DNA of 42,157 nt, from positions 1 to 42,157 of the forward strand of contig JAAYRJ010000161.1 in NCBI GenBank assembly GCA_012518845.1, in the 5' to 3' direction. This DNA comes from Clostridiaceae bacterium (GTDB lineage: Bacteria > Bacillota > Clostridia > Saccharofermentanales > DTU023). The notes under the pieces are model-generated. The model made no database searches. It saw nothing but the letters and a program-made list of their open reading frames with translations, and had not been told where the DNA came from. Positions within the stretch are counted from its first letter, which is position 1; the number at the start of each line of letters is the position of its first letter. A program made the translations under genes and the position numbers. Below are positions 34,137 to 42,157 of this stretch, in pieces.

Positions 34137-35513
34137 ATGAAAGATTTTGACCCAGTAAGAGCAAATGCTATAACTGCTTTAGATCAAATAATCAATCAAG
34201 ACAAGTTTTCAAATGATGTTCTAAATGAGTTATTTTCAAAAGGTGATTTCACTGATTTAGATAAACGATTCATGACAGCATTAGTTTACGGCACGCTTGA
34301 ACGCCTGCCGTTTCTTGATTATTGGATACAAGCATTTTCAGATCTTGATTTTAAGAAAATTGATCCTTATATTTTGCTTATTTTGAGAATAGGAGTTTGG
34401 CAACTAAAGTTTGGTGACAAAATACCAGCTTTTGCTGCAATAGATGAATCTGTAAAATTAGCAAAATTTTTCCAGAAAAAGCATTTTTCTGGATTTGTTA
34501 ATGGAGTTTTGAGAAAAATAAATTCTGAATCCTTAGATTTACCCAAAAAAAGAAAACATTTAGAATTTGGTTTTTCTGCAGAAATTTTTGGTCTTTACAA
34601 ACAGTGGTTTGGTGAAGAAAAAACAATTAAATTTTTGAAAAACAGCATGGCTAGTCCCAGAGATCTAACCATCTTATTTATAGGGAATGTAGCTGAGAAA
34701 GAAAAATGGTTAAGTCAATGTTCGCAGCATAAGATAGAAGTTGAACCAGGTTACCTATTGGAGAACACTTATATTTTGAAAAATTTTTCTGGTAATATCT
34801 CAGAGCTACCTGGATTTAAAGCAGGAAAAATTTACATACAAAACGAATCTGCGGTATTACCTAGCAAAACAATCCATCTCTTAGAATCAGATACAGAAAA
34901 AGCAATTAACTTTTTAGATGCCTGCGCAGGTTTAGGTGGTAAAACTATTGCTTTTAAGAATTGTTGTCCCAAACTCAATATTCTAGCACTTGAACCAAAT
35001 GAAAAACGTTTTGCAAGTTTATTGGAAAATATTAAGCGCCTCAATCTAAAAAATATTGATGCCTTAAAAATTGAATTGCAAGAACTAAAACTACATGAAG
35101 TAAACAAAGAGCAATTTGATTTCATTGTTTTAGATGTACCTTGTAGTGGTTTAGGTGTTGTTCATCATAAGCCAGAGATAAAGTTAAAATTAACTTATGA
35201 AAAAATGCAAAACTTTCCTAAATTGCAATTAGAGTTATTAAATAATGCTGCTGGTTTGTTAAAGGAAAATGGCATAATTTGCTATTGTACTTGTACAATT
35301 AATCCAGATGAAAATCAAAATTTGATTAGTAGGTTTCTTGAATCAAAAACCGGAAAATCCTTTAATAAAGTGGATTTAAATAAATTAATTCCTTTCTTTA
35401 TGGAACAGGCAAAACCCATAATTAACAAATTAACAATTGATAACGATATTCAAATATTGCCAGGTAATTACAATTTGGATGGATTTTATATTTCATGTTT
35501 GCAAAAAAAATAA
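34137..35513 (+). CDS. rsmB: 16S rRNA (cytosine-5) methyltransferase RsmB
   Basis: Methylates C967 (E. coli numbering) of 16S rRNA. The 458-residue protein has a NusB-like N-terminal RNA-binding domain (about 1-145) and a Rossmann methyltransferase domain. FLDACAGLGGKT is the SAM-binding motif I. Cys336 in DVPCSGLG (motif IV) and Cys386 in CTCTINPDEN (motif VI) form the usual Cys pair, the latter being the nucleophile. No clear ribosome binding site is seen, and the ATG lies six bases after the previous stop, suggesting coupling. Confidence 0.93.
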   Translation: MKDFDPVRANAITALDQIINQDKFSNDVLNELFSKGDFTDLDKRFMTALVYGTLERLPFLDYWIQAFSDLDFKKIDPYILLILRIGVWQLKFGDKIPAFAAIDESVKLAKFFQKKHFSGFVNGVLRKINSESLDLPKKRKHLEFGFSAEIFGLYKQWFGEEKTIKFLKNSMASPRDLTILFIGNVAEKEKWLSQCSQHKIEVEPGYLLENTYILKNFSGNISELPGFKAGKIYIQNESAVLPSKTIHLLESDTEKAINFLDACAGLGGKTIAFKNCCPKLNILALEPNEKRFASLLENIKRLNLKNIDALKIELQELKLHEVNKEQFDFIVLDVPCSGLGVVHHKPEIKLKLTYEKMQNFPKLQLELLNNAAGLLKENGIICYCTCTINPDENQNLISRFLESKTGKSFNKVDLNKLIPFFMEQAKPIINKLTIDNDIQILPGNYNLDGFYISCLQKK

Positions 35514-35535
35514 TTAACGATGGTTGGACAATTCT

Positions 35536-36579
35536 ATGATGCATAAACATAAAAACTTAAGAAAAACTTTCTATGATTTCGATCGTGAATCTTTTGATCA
35601 ATTAGCCGAAAAGTACAAGTGGCCAAGTTTTCGAGTTGATCAACTTATTGGCTGGCAAGAAAAACATATTCAGTCTGTTGATGAAATGACAAATATCTCA
35701 ATAAAAATGCGAGAACAACTAAAAGAAGAAATGCACTGGCCTCCAATAAAAATTGTTCAGGTAGAAACTTCTGAAAAAGAACCTGTAAAAAAATATCTCT
35801 TGCAATTGCAAGATGGAAATATTATTGAAACTGTTTCTATGCACTACAATTATGGTCATTCAATCTGTTTAACGATGCAAGTTGGATGTCGGATGGGCTG
35901 TCATTTTTGTGCTTCTGCCAAATTAGGCTTAAATCGAAATTTAACAGCTGGCGAAATGTTAGCTCAAATTGCAATTATTGCCTATGCAGAAAAAAGCCGG
36001 ATCTCTCATGCCGTTTTGATGGGGATAGGTGAAGGGTTGGATAATTATGATGAAACAATCACTTTTTTACAACGTCTACGTTCAGACGATGGAATAAGCA
36101 TGAGTTTAAGGAATGTAACTCTATCCACTTGTGGTTTAGCACCTGAAATCAAACGTTTAGCTCATGAAAATTTACCTGTAACATTAGCAATTTCTCTTCA
36201 TTCATCAAATCAAGATACACGAAATAAGTTAATGCCAATTGCGAAACATTACACAATTCCTGAAATAATTTCAGCGGGAGATTATTATTTCAAAGTAACT
36301 GGCAGAAGAGTTACGTATGAATATACCTTATTTAAGGATGTTAATGATCATCCTCAAGAAGCTGAAAACTTAGCAAATCTACTAAAAAATAAGAATGTCC
36401 ATGTCAATCTAATACCTGCAAACGAAATTTCCGGTTCAGATTGGACCAGACCTGATCAAAAAACTATTGATAAGTTTCAGGAAGTTTTGTTGAAAAATCA
36501 GATCAATTCAACAATCCGATTCTCAGCTGGTCAAGATATAACTGCAGCATGTGGACAATTGAGAAGGCAAAATGCTTAA
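35536..36579 (+). CDS. rlmN: Dual-specificity RNA methyltransferase RlmN
   Basis: Radical-SAM enzyme that methylates C2 of A2503 in 23S rRNA and A37 in some tRNAs. It is 347 residues from the ATG at 35536. The cluster motif CRMGCHFC (Cys118, Cys122, Cys125) is followed by ASAKLGLNRNLTAGEM. GIGEGLDNYD and STCGLAP mark later family motifs, and Cys339 in AACGQLR is the methyl-carrying Cys at the C-terminus. A TTG at 35524 is in frame, but no ribosome binding site precedes it, while GGTTGGA lies before 35536. The choice remains uncertain by four residues. Confidence 0.93.
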   Translation: MMHKHKNLRKTFYDFDRESFDQLAEKYKWPSFRVDQLIGWQEKHIQSVDEMTNISIKMREQLKEEMHWPPIKIVQVETSEKEPVKKYLLQLQDGNIIETVSMHYNYGHSICLTMQVGCRMGCHFCASAKLGLNRNLTAGEMLAQIAIIAYAEKSRISHAVLMGIGEGLDNYDETITFLQRLRSDDGISMSLRNVTLSTCGLAPEIKRLAHENLPVTLAISLHSSNQDTRNKLMPIAKHYTIPEIISAGDYYFKVTGRRVTYEYTLFKDVNDHPQEAENLANLLKNKNVHVNLIPANEISGSDWTRPDQKTIDKFQEVLLKNQINSTIRFSAGQDITAACGQLRRQNA

Positions 36580-36605
36580 AAAACTGTCAATTTATTTGTT
36601 AAATC

Positions 36606-36634
36606 TTGCCACTAAGATATCTTTATTATAAAAT
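36606..36634 (+). promoter_or_regulatory. Promoter of the prpC-prkC operon
   Basis: TTGCCA (36606-36611), a 17-base spacer and TAAAAT (36629-36634) fit a housekeeping promoter about 100 bases before the prpC ATG. A second TATAAT (36681-36686) has no suitably spaced -35. The rest of the 158-base gap shows no gene. Confidence 0.55.
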
Positions 36635-36737
36635 TAATGTCTATTATTGTGTGTTATTATCTTGAAAATAAGAATTAATATATAATTGTTTATTTGTATC
36701 AAGAGACAAATTATTAAGGTAGTGAAAGAGCATAGAA

Positions 36738-37487
36738 ATGTCAAAAAAGTTCAAATTTGCAGCTTTGTCCCACATTGGATTAGTACGTCATGGTAATGAA
36801 GACAATTATGGTTTTATTGAGTTTTCTCAGGACTTTCCTTTTGTGGCAATTGTTGCAGATGGTATGGGTGGACATTTAAATGGTGAATTAGCTAGTAAAG
36901 TTGCAGTAGAATATGTTCAAGATAAACTGAGCAAAGATTTACCATTAGAAATAGATTCCGAAAATATTTTGCACATCTTAAACGATGTGATTCAAAAAGC
37001 AAATATTAAGGTTTATTTACAATCTTTAGAAAGCCCTAAAAACAGAGGCATGGGAACAACCTTAACGATTGCAGTATTTTATGAAGATAGCGTATATATT
37101 GCTCATATTGGGGATTCAAGATGTTTTTTATTACGAAATCATTATTTAGAAACTTTAACAAAAGATCATACAGTAGTTGAGAAAATGATTGAAGCGGGAA
37201 CAATTTCTCCTGTTGAAATACATAAACATCCACAAAGACATGTTTTAACCCAAGCATTAGGCTCTCCAGAATATTTACAACCAGATTTACTACATATTGA
37301 TTTGAGAAAAAGAGATCGCTTTCTTCTCTCTAGTGATGGTCTTCATGGCTACGTCGAAGATAAAGAAATTGAAAATATTTTAATGCATAGTAATGATCCA
37401 GAAGAAACATGCCAAGAATTAGTAAATCAAGCCTTGGAAAAAGGTGGGAAGGACAATATCACAGTCCTAAATTTATTTTTTGATTAA
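36738..37487 (+). CDS. prpC: PP2C-family Ser/Thr protein phosphatase
   Basis: Manganese-dependent phosphatase that reverses phosphorylation by the PrkC kinase encoded next to it. The 249 residues contain all PP2C motifs in order: VRHGNEDNYG, VADGMGGH, GMGTTLTIA, HIGDSRCFL, LTKDHTVVEKM, LSSDGLHGYV and GGKDNITVL. The metal-binding Asp residues are present. The ribosome binding site is weak. It begins the phosphatase-kinase operon behind its own promoter. Length is normal. Confidence 0.95.
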   Translation: MSKKFKFAALSHIGLVRHGNEDNYGFIEFSQDFPFVAIVADGMGGHLNGELASKVAVEYVQDKLSKDLPLEIDSENILHILNDVIQKANIKVYLQSLESPKNRGMGTTLTIAVFYEDSVYIAHIGDSRCFLLRNHYLETLTKDHTVVEKMIEAGTISPVEIHKHPQRHVLTQALGSPEYLQPDLLHIDLRKRDRFLLSSDGLHGYVEDKEIENILMHSNDPEETCQELVNQALEKGGKDNITVLNLFFD

Positions 37488-37505
37488 TTTTTTCAGGAGG
37501 AATAA

Positions 37506-39587
37506 ATGCATACAAATCGACAACAATTATCGGCTGGTAATGTTTTAGGAGACCGTTACAAAATTGTTAGGCCTTTAGGTCAAGGTGGTATGGCTCACGT
37601 TTATTTGGCTGAAGATATTGAGACACATAGTTATGTTGCTTTAAAGATAATGCGAGATGAATTGTCTGATGATCCTGAATTTATTAGGCGTTTTGCTACG
37701 GAAGCCAGAGCTGCAGCAAGTCTTGATCATCCAAATATAGTTGCAGTACTAGATTACGGACAAGATGAAAAAGTTCGTTATATAGTTCAAGAATATGTTG
37801 AGGGAAAAACCCTTAAAGATCTCATTAGAGAGCAAGGAGCACTTGATTATAGACTAGCTGTACCGTTGACCATTCAGATCGGTTTAGCATTGGAACATGC
37901 ACATAAAAGAGGCGTTATTCATCGAGATATTAAACCTCAAAATGTAATGATTACTTCTGATATGGTGGCCAAAGTTACAGATTTTGGCATCGCTAGAACC
38001 ACTAGTGCAAACACCATCACTTTAACAGGTGGAATTGCTTTTGGCTCTGTCCATTATTTTTCTCCAGAACAAGCAAGAGGCGGTCATGTAACCGAACGCT
38101 CCGATCTTTATTCATTAGGAATTATTCTATATGAAGCATTAACAGGAGAATTGCCATTTGATGGTGATTCATCAGTAGCAGTAGCAATCAAACAATTGCA
38201 AGAAATGCCAGAACCTCCATCTAAATATATTGGTTCTTTACCCAAAGCATTAGACAAAATTGTCTTTAAAGCTATTCAAAAAAGTCCACAAAATCGCTAC
38301 GAAACTGTAAATTCCTTTGTAAGAGAGCTCGACTCTTTTATGAGAAATCCTGAAGGTAATTATGGTGTTATAGTTGGAGAACCAAATAAAGTTAAAACTT
38401 CTTCCGCCTTGGGTGCACAAAATCGAAGTTCATCTAACTTTAATAAAGTTTATGAAGTCGAAAACTCAATTAATAAAAATAAACGTTCAAGAATTCGCGA
38501 TACTGCAGGATCTATTATTATTGCCTTGATCGCAATCGGACTATTAGTCGCTGGATTCATCTTCATATACAACCGGTTTATGGACAGTGCCCAAGATGAA
38601 GTAGAAGCTTTTACCCTCGAAGATTATACTGGTAGGGATATTGAAGCAGTTGTTGAAGAATTAAATGAAAAATATAATTTAGTATTACACGAAGACATTG
38701 TTATAGATTGGGAAACTAGTGATATTACCGTTGGTAATATTTTCGATCAAAAACCAGAGGCTAAATATAAATTTACAAAAGGTGAAGATCAGCTTAAATT
38801 TAAAGTCAGTGCAGGTGCAGAAAGCTCAACTGTACCGGATGTAGTTAATTTTCCTCGTCAGGAAGCTGAAAATATTATGATAAATGCAGGTTATAATGTT
38901 GTTATTGTTGAAGAAACTTCAACTCAAGTTTCTCCTGATCATGTTATAAGAACTGTTCCTATGGCAGGAAATACTTTACCTGTTGGCGAAAGCGTATATC
39001 TTTATATATCATCCGAAGATGAAAATACTACAGTTCCTGATTTAGTAGGTTATAGATGGAATGATGCAGTTCAATTACTTGAACAAGCTGGTTTGACTTT
39101 GGGATCCGCATCACCAATTGGACAATATTTACCAGAACCTGAACGAGTAATTATTATTCAAAATCCTTCAGCTTATTCGGAGGTAAAATCAGGCTCAACA
39201 GTAGCGGTTACTTATGGTAGTGTGGCGGAATATAACGATTTTATCTCTCCTACGGAAGCAACCACCCAATCAGAAGAAATAGGTATACCTAATCTAGTCG
39301 GAACAACTTGGGACGTTGCCTTAAACCTAATTCAATCATGGGGTTATTCTGCACCAAGTACCATCAGTGTTCAGTACATTAGCGAAGCTTCAAGAAATGC
39401 TGCTCATCATCAAACCAACCCTGAAGATTGTTATATTTTGGAACAGTCTCTTTCACCTGGTACACTATTAGATAGCTCATTAGAGTTGGTTTTTGTATTA
39501 GGAACCTTTGATGATTATCAAAACATTATTTCACCAGATGTTGATGAAACTGTGACAGGTGGTGAATCTGAGCCATCAGTGAACTGA
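37506..39587 (+). CDS. prkC: PASTA-domain Ser/Thr protein kinase
   Basis: Membrane kinase that senses peptidoglycan fragments and phosphorylates cytosolic targets. Of 693 residues, about 15-280 form the Hanks-type kinase domain, with GQGGMAHV, the ATP-binding Lys47, HRDIKPQN with Asp141, and DFGIAR. A basic linker precedes the membrane helix (about 335-355). Outside are four PASTA-like repeats. The second and third begin canonically with TVPDVV and TVPDLVGY, the first lacks the VPD start, and the fourth (IGIPNLVG) is longer and holds a Cys. A Gly/Ser/Glu tail ends the protein. AGGAGG precedes the ATG, 18 bases after prpC. Confidence 0.95.
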   Translation: MHTNRQQLSAGNVLGDRYKIVRPLGQGGMAHVYLAEDIETHSYVALKIMRDELSDDPEFIRRFATEARAAASLDHPNIVAVLDYGQDEKVRYIVQEYVEGKTLKDLIREQGALDYRLAVPLTIQIGLALEHAHKRGVIHRDIKPQNVMITSDMVAKVTDFGIARTTSANTITLTGGIAFGSVHYFSPEQARGGHVTERSDLYSLGIILYEALTGELPFDGDSSVAVAIKQLQEMPEPPSKYIGSLPKALDKIVFKAIQKSPQNRYETVNSFVRELDSFMRNPEGNYGVIVGEPNKVKTSSALGAQNRSSSNFNKVYEVENSINKNKRSRIRDTAGSIIIALIAIGLLVAGFIFIYNRFMDSAQDEVEAFTLEDYTGRDIEAVVEELNEKYNLVLHEDIVIDWETSDITVGNIFDQKPEAKYKFTKGEDQLKFKVSAGAESSTVPDVVNFPRQEAENIMINAGYNVVIVEETSTQVSPDHVIRTVPMAGNTLPVGESVYLYISSEDENTTVPDLVGYRWNDAVQLLEQAGLTLGSASPIGQYLPEPERVIIIQNPSAYSEVKSGSTVAVTYGSVAEYNDFISPTEATTQSEEIGIPNLVGTTWDVALNLIQSWGYSAPSTISVQYISEASRNAAHHQTNPEDCYILEQSLSPGTLLDSSLELVFVLGTFDDYQNIISPDVDETVTGGESEPSVN

Positions 39588-39662
39588 TAAATAAAAGTAG
39601 TTCCATACATTTAAGTATAAAGAGCAAAGATTTTTAATATGTAGATTTCTAGAAAGAAGATA

Positions 39663-40574
39663 ATGGAAAAATTAACAAATAATCAGGCGGTTATCTTGAA
39701 AGGGGTTGGTGGACAGTATTTATTGCACCGTTATGAGCCTTATTTTGAGGGAATCGCTGTACCTAGAGGTATTTTTCGTAAAGATGAAATGAGCCCTTTA
39801 CCAGGTGATATAATCCAGTATTCTTTATCTGGTGACCCAGACATTCCTTATGTTATCGATAAAATTTTACCTAGAAAAAACTTCCTCATTAGACCACCTA
39901 TGGCAAATTTAGATATGCTACTAATTACAGCATCACTGGAATTACCTAAAGCTGACTTTTTTTTGATTGATAGATTGCTATCCTATGCAGTATTACTAAA
40001 TATTGAACCTATATTAATTTTTACAAAATACGATCTAATAGATAATCAATCTGAAAAAAAGAGCTATGATGAATTAATCGCAAATTACAAGCCGACCAAA
40101 TTTCCTATTTTTGTTGTCGGCAAAAACTATGACAGCGATCTTAAAAACTTAAAAAATAGTATTAAAAATCAGGTGGTTGCTTTTGCAGGTCAAAGTGGGG
40201 TAGGAAAGTCTACATTATTAAATCATTTATTTAATAAAGAGGTTATGCTAACCGGTGATCTGTCTACAAAAGCTGGAAGAGGGAAGCAGACTACAAGACA
40301 TATTGAACTTTTCCCTTTCGAAGATAGTTACATTGCAGACACACCAGGTTTTCAAGCTATTTCCTTAACGGATCTTGATCTCGATCCACAGGATTTTACA
40401 AATTCTTATCCTGAATTAAAAAAGCTAGCTGCAAATTGTCAATTTAATAATTGTACTCATAGACATGAACCTAAATGTGCTGTTCTTGCAGCAACACCAG
40501 AAGAAATACATCCAAATCGTTTATTAAGATATAATCAATTAAGAAATGAAATAGAAACTAGTAGAAAGTATTAG
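39663..40574 (+). CDS. rsgA: Ribosome small subunit-dependent GTPase RsgA
   Basis: Circularly permuted GTPase acting in late 30S assembly. The 303 residues comprise an N-terminal OB-fold, then the permuted G domain in which G4 (FTKYDL) precedes G1 (GQSGVGKS, residues 176-183) and G3 (DTPGF). The C-terminal zinc region has Cys259, Cys264, His266 and Cys272. Thr in place of Asn in G4 is common in this family. The ribosome binding site is modest (GAAAGAAG). It is usually found after prkC in Firmicutes, as here. Confidence 0.95.
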   Translation: MEKLTNNQAVILKGVGGQYLLHRYEPYFEGIAVPRGIFRKDEMSPLPGDIIQYSLSGDPDIPYVIDKILPRKNFLIRPPMANLDMLLITASLELPKADFFLIDRLLSYAVLLNIEPILIFTKYDLIDNQSEKKSYDELIANYKPTKFPIFVVGKNYDSDLKNLKNSIKNQVVAFAGQSGVGKSTLLNHLFNKEVMLTGDLSTKAGRGKQTTRHIELFPFEDSYIADTPGFQAISLTDLDLDPQDFTNSYPELKKLAANCQFNNCTHRHEPKCAVLAATPEEIHPNRLLRYNQLRNEIETSRKY

Positions 40575-40581
40575 GTGAAAC

Positions 40582-41274
40582 ATGTTGAAAAAAAATCAAA
40601 ATCAAAACATTGTAATTTGTCCTAGCGTTTTAGCTGCAGACTTTGCAAAATTGGCTGAAGAAATGGAAACTATTGCCTCATCTGATTGGCTACACTTTGA
40701 TGTTATGGATGGGCATTACGTTCCAAATATTTCATTTGGCCCAATAGTTGCATCAGCAATAAAACCTCACACAGATTTATTATTAGATGTACATTTAATG
40801 ATCACCAATCCTGATCAATATCTGGAAGTTTTTGCCAAATCAGGTGCAGATAATATAACTATTCATCAGGAAGTTGCTACACATGGTCTACGTACAATAC
40901 AAAGAATTAAAGAATTAGGTTGCTCAGCTGGTATTGCTATCAATCCTGGGACCTCTATTAGTACTCTCGAAGAGTATTTACCGTATGTTGATTTAATTTT
41001 GATAATGACGGTAAATCCAGGCTTTGGTGGTCAAGCATATATTGAATCTATGTACGAAAAAATCAAAAGAACAAAAGATATGATTAATGAATCTGGACGT
41101 GATATTTTTCTTCAAGTTGATGGGGGAATATCAAGTGAAAACATTGAAAATGTAGCTAAAATGGGAGCAAATGCTTTTGTAGCAGGAAGTGCTATTTTTT
41201 CAAAAAAAGATAGAGAAGCAGAAATTGCAATAATGCGTACCGCTGCTGAAAAAGGCTATAAGGCTAATTTATGA
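40582..41274 (+). CDS. rpe: Ribulose-phosphate 3-epimerase
   Basis: Interconverts ribulose 5-phosphate and xylulose 5-phosphate in the pentose phosphate pathway. The 230 residues show the TIM-barrel motifs CPSVLAADF, HFDVMDGHYVPNISFGP, LDVHLMI, MTVNPGFGGQ and LQVDGGIS. Metal-binding His and Asp residues are present in these motifs. AGGTGAA precedes the ATG. The end overlaps thiN by four bases. Its place after rsgA is typical. Confidence 0.96.
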   Translation: MLKKNQNQNIVICPSVLAADFAKLAEEMETIASSDWLHFDVMDGHYVPNISFGPIVASAIKPHTDLLLDVHLMITNPDQYLEVFAKSGADNITIHQEVATHGLRTIQRIKELGCSAGIAINPGTSISTLEEYLPYVDLILIMTVNPGFGGQAYIESMYEKIKRTKDMINESGRDIFLQVDGGISSENIENVAKMGANAFVAGSAIFSKKDREAEIAIMRTAAEKGYKANL

Positions 41275-42011
41275 TAAAAATTGCCATTGTTTTAAATGGG
41301 GAAGTAAATAATCGAAAAAAGTTTGATGAATTGTTGAGTAAGTCTGATTTTATCCTGGCGGCGGATGGTGGTTTAAACCTTATAAGTAATACTAATTTAT
41401 TGCCGAATGTTTTTATTGGTGATCGTGACTCTGTTGATAATGAACTCATCGATCATTATCTTGGTTTGGGTGTAGAAAATCACCAATTTCCAGCTAGAAA
41501 AGATTTTACCGACTCTGAACTTGCCATCAAATATGTACTGAACAACATTGAGAAAATTTTAGAAAATAAAGAGCTACAGAATTCAAACAAAAAAAAGCCG
41601 CTCATTATGTTTTTAGCTGCTTTTGGTAGTCGCTATGACCATCTTCTCAACAATCAACTAATAGCTCAAAAACATGCTGATAGATTTGATTTTCTTTTAA
41701 CTGATGGTAGATGCTTCCAATACATACTGAAAAATAATACTAGTGAAACAAGAGAAGTTACTTTAAATTTTCAAGACCAAGCCGATTTTGATCTTAAAAA
41801 TCCAACCTTTAGTTTGTTTTCTATGTCCGAAACAGTTGAAAATGTCAGCATAATTGATGCTGAATACTTGTTAGAAGAATATATCTTAAGACGTGAAGTC
41901 TCGATAGGTGTGAGTAATCTTCCTATTAAAGATACCAACGATAATTTAAAAAATGTTAAAATTAAATTCGGGAAGGGTTGTTTGAGCATATTTGTCTTAC
42001 CACAAGAATAA
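41271..42011 (+). CDS. thiN: Thiamine diphosphokinase
   Basis: Transfers pyrophosphate from ATP to thiamine, giving the cofactor thiamine diphosphate. The 246 residues include LAADGGLNL, the metal-binding FIGDRDSVD (usually GDFDS), FPARKDFTDSELAI and the GSRYDHLLNNQ segment. The C-terminal beta domain completes the fold. The ATG overlaps the rpe stop, so the two are co-translated. The protein is slightly longer than average (about 210-220), mainly through an Asn/Lys-rich loop near residue 105. Confidence 0.92.
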   Translation: MIKIAIVLNGEVNNRKKFDELLSKSDFILAADGGLNLISNTNLLPNVFIGDRDSVDNELIDHYLGLGVENHQFPARKDFTDSELAIKYVLNNIEKILENKELQNSNKKKPLIMFLAAFGSRYDHLLNNQLIAQKHADRFDFLLTDGRCFQYILKNNTSETREVTLNFQDQADFDLKNPTFSLFSMSETVENVSIIDAEYLLEEYILRREVSIGVSNLPIKDTNDNLKNVKIKFGKGCLSIFVLPQE

Positions 42012-42013
42012 AT

Positions 42014-42028
42014 GCTACATCCTGTAGC
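42014..42028 (+). repeat. Short perfect hairpin after thiN
   Basis: GCTACA and TGTAGC form a 6-bp stem with a three-base loop, two bases after the thiN stop. No T-run follows, so it is not a standard terminator. It could stabilise the mRNA end. Confidence 0.3.
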
Positions 42029-42048
42029 CAGTGGAAGAAAGGGATGAT

Positions 42049-42157
42049 ATGTCAAAAGAAAACAAAAGCAAAAGTATTCAACCAGATATTAAAACCTGGT
42101 CTTTATTCACAGGATTATCTGATCAAGACTATATAGATCTAGAAAAAAATATTAAGA
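42049..42157 (+). CDS. Start of an incomplete gene, possibly a Crp/Fnr-type regulator
   Basis: An open frame runs from ATG 42049, behind AAAGGG, to the right edge of the window (36 codons). The visible N-terminus is hydrophilic, then reads WSLFTGLSDQDYIDLEKNI. This resembles the start of cyclic-nucleotide-binding (Crp/Fnr) proteins, which often read LFxGLSEEDLexL. Only this short similarity supports the guess. An ATG at 42044 in another frame stops soon after and is rejected. Confidence 0.45.
   Translation, partial: MSKENKSKSIQPDIKTWSLFTGLSDQDYIDLEKNIK

Noticed and set aside
36662-36686. TTGAAA plus TATAAT as the main prpC promoter
   Set aside because: The spacer is 13 bases; the TTGCCA/TAAAAT pair upstream has the proper 17.

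Overview
The window looks like chromosome of a low-GC, Gram-positive, Clostridia-like Firmicute. The grounds are the A+T-rich base composition, strong AGGAGG-type ribosome binding sites, a PolC replicase, a PASTA-domain Ser/Thr kinase with its PP2C phosphatase, the MEP isoprenoid genes dxr and ispG, lipoproteins with Gram-positive lipoboxes, and the order rpsB-tsf-pyrH-frr-uppS-cdsA-dxr-rseP-ispG-polC. A placement below class level is not supported by what I can see. No tRNA, rRNA, CRISPR array, insertion sequence or prophage was found. Almost everything is housekeeping, transcribed left to right; one gene points the other way.

Layout. (1) 1-7543: an oligopeptide ABC transporter operon (oppA, oppB, oppC, oppD, oppF and a small one-TM protein). 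It has a promoter with two inverted repeats and a strong terminator between oppA and oppB. (2) 7639-8640 on the minus strand: a lone lipoyl-less E2-type acyltransferase-fold protein lacking the catalytic His. (3) 8863-12273: site-2 protease, scpA, scpB, cmk and plsC, tightly packed with overlapping ends. (4) 12388-13920: rpsA (four S1 domains) with its own promoter and terminator, then pepV. (5) 15461-29516: the translation, envelope and replication cluster rpsB, tsf, pyrH, a C39-like lipoprotein, frr, uppS, cdsA, dxr, rseP, ispG and polC. (6) 29523-36579: priA, def, fmt, a Zn peptidase, rsmB and rlmN. (7) 36738-42011: prpC, prkC, rsgA, rpe and thiN, followed by the start of a gene that may encode a Crp/Fnr-type regulator.

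How the genes work together. Opp imports peptides and PepV is a cytosolic dipeptidase. S2, EF-Ts, RRF, S1, Def, Fmt, RsmB, RlmN and RsgA serve ribosome assembly and translation. UppS, CdsA, PlsC, Dxr and IspG make isoprenoid and phospholipid precursors for the envelope. ScpA/ScpB, PolC and PriA handle chromosome organisation, replication and restart. PrkC and PrpC form a reversible phosphorylation pair tied to cell-wall sensing.

The most notable observation is in polC. The embedded DEDD 3'-5' exonuclease domain is still recognisable by alignment, but all five catalytic residues appear to be replaced (K456, N458, Q566, S630, N635), while the polymerase and PHP motifs look intact. If correct, the replicase cannot proofread with its usual domain. 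Other points of interest are a papain-like lipoprotein gene splitting the usual pyrH-frr pair, a possible structured rpsB leader, a His-to-Leu change beside the Dxr metal site, and DEEQ instead of DEEH in PriA.
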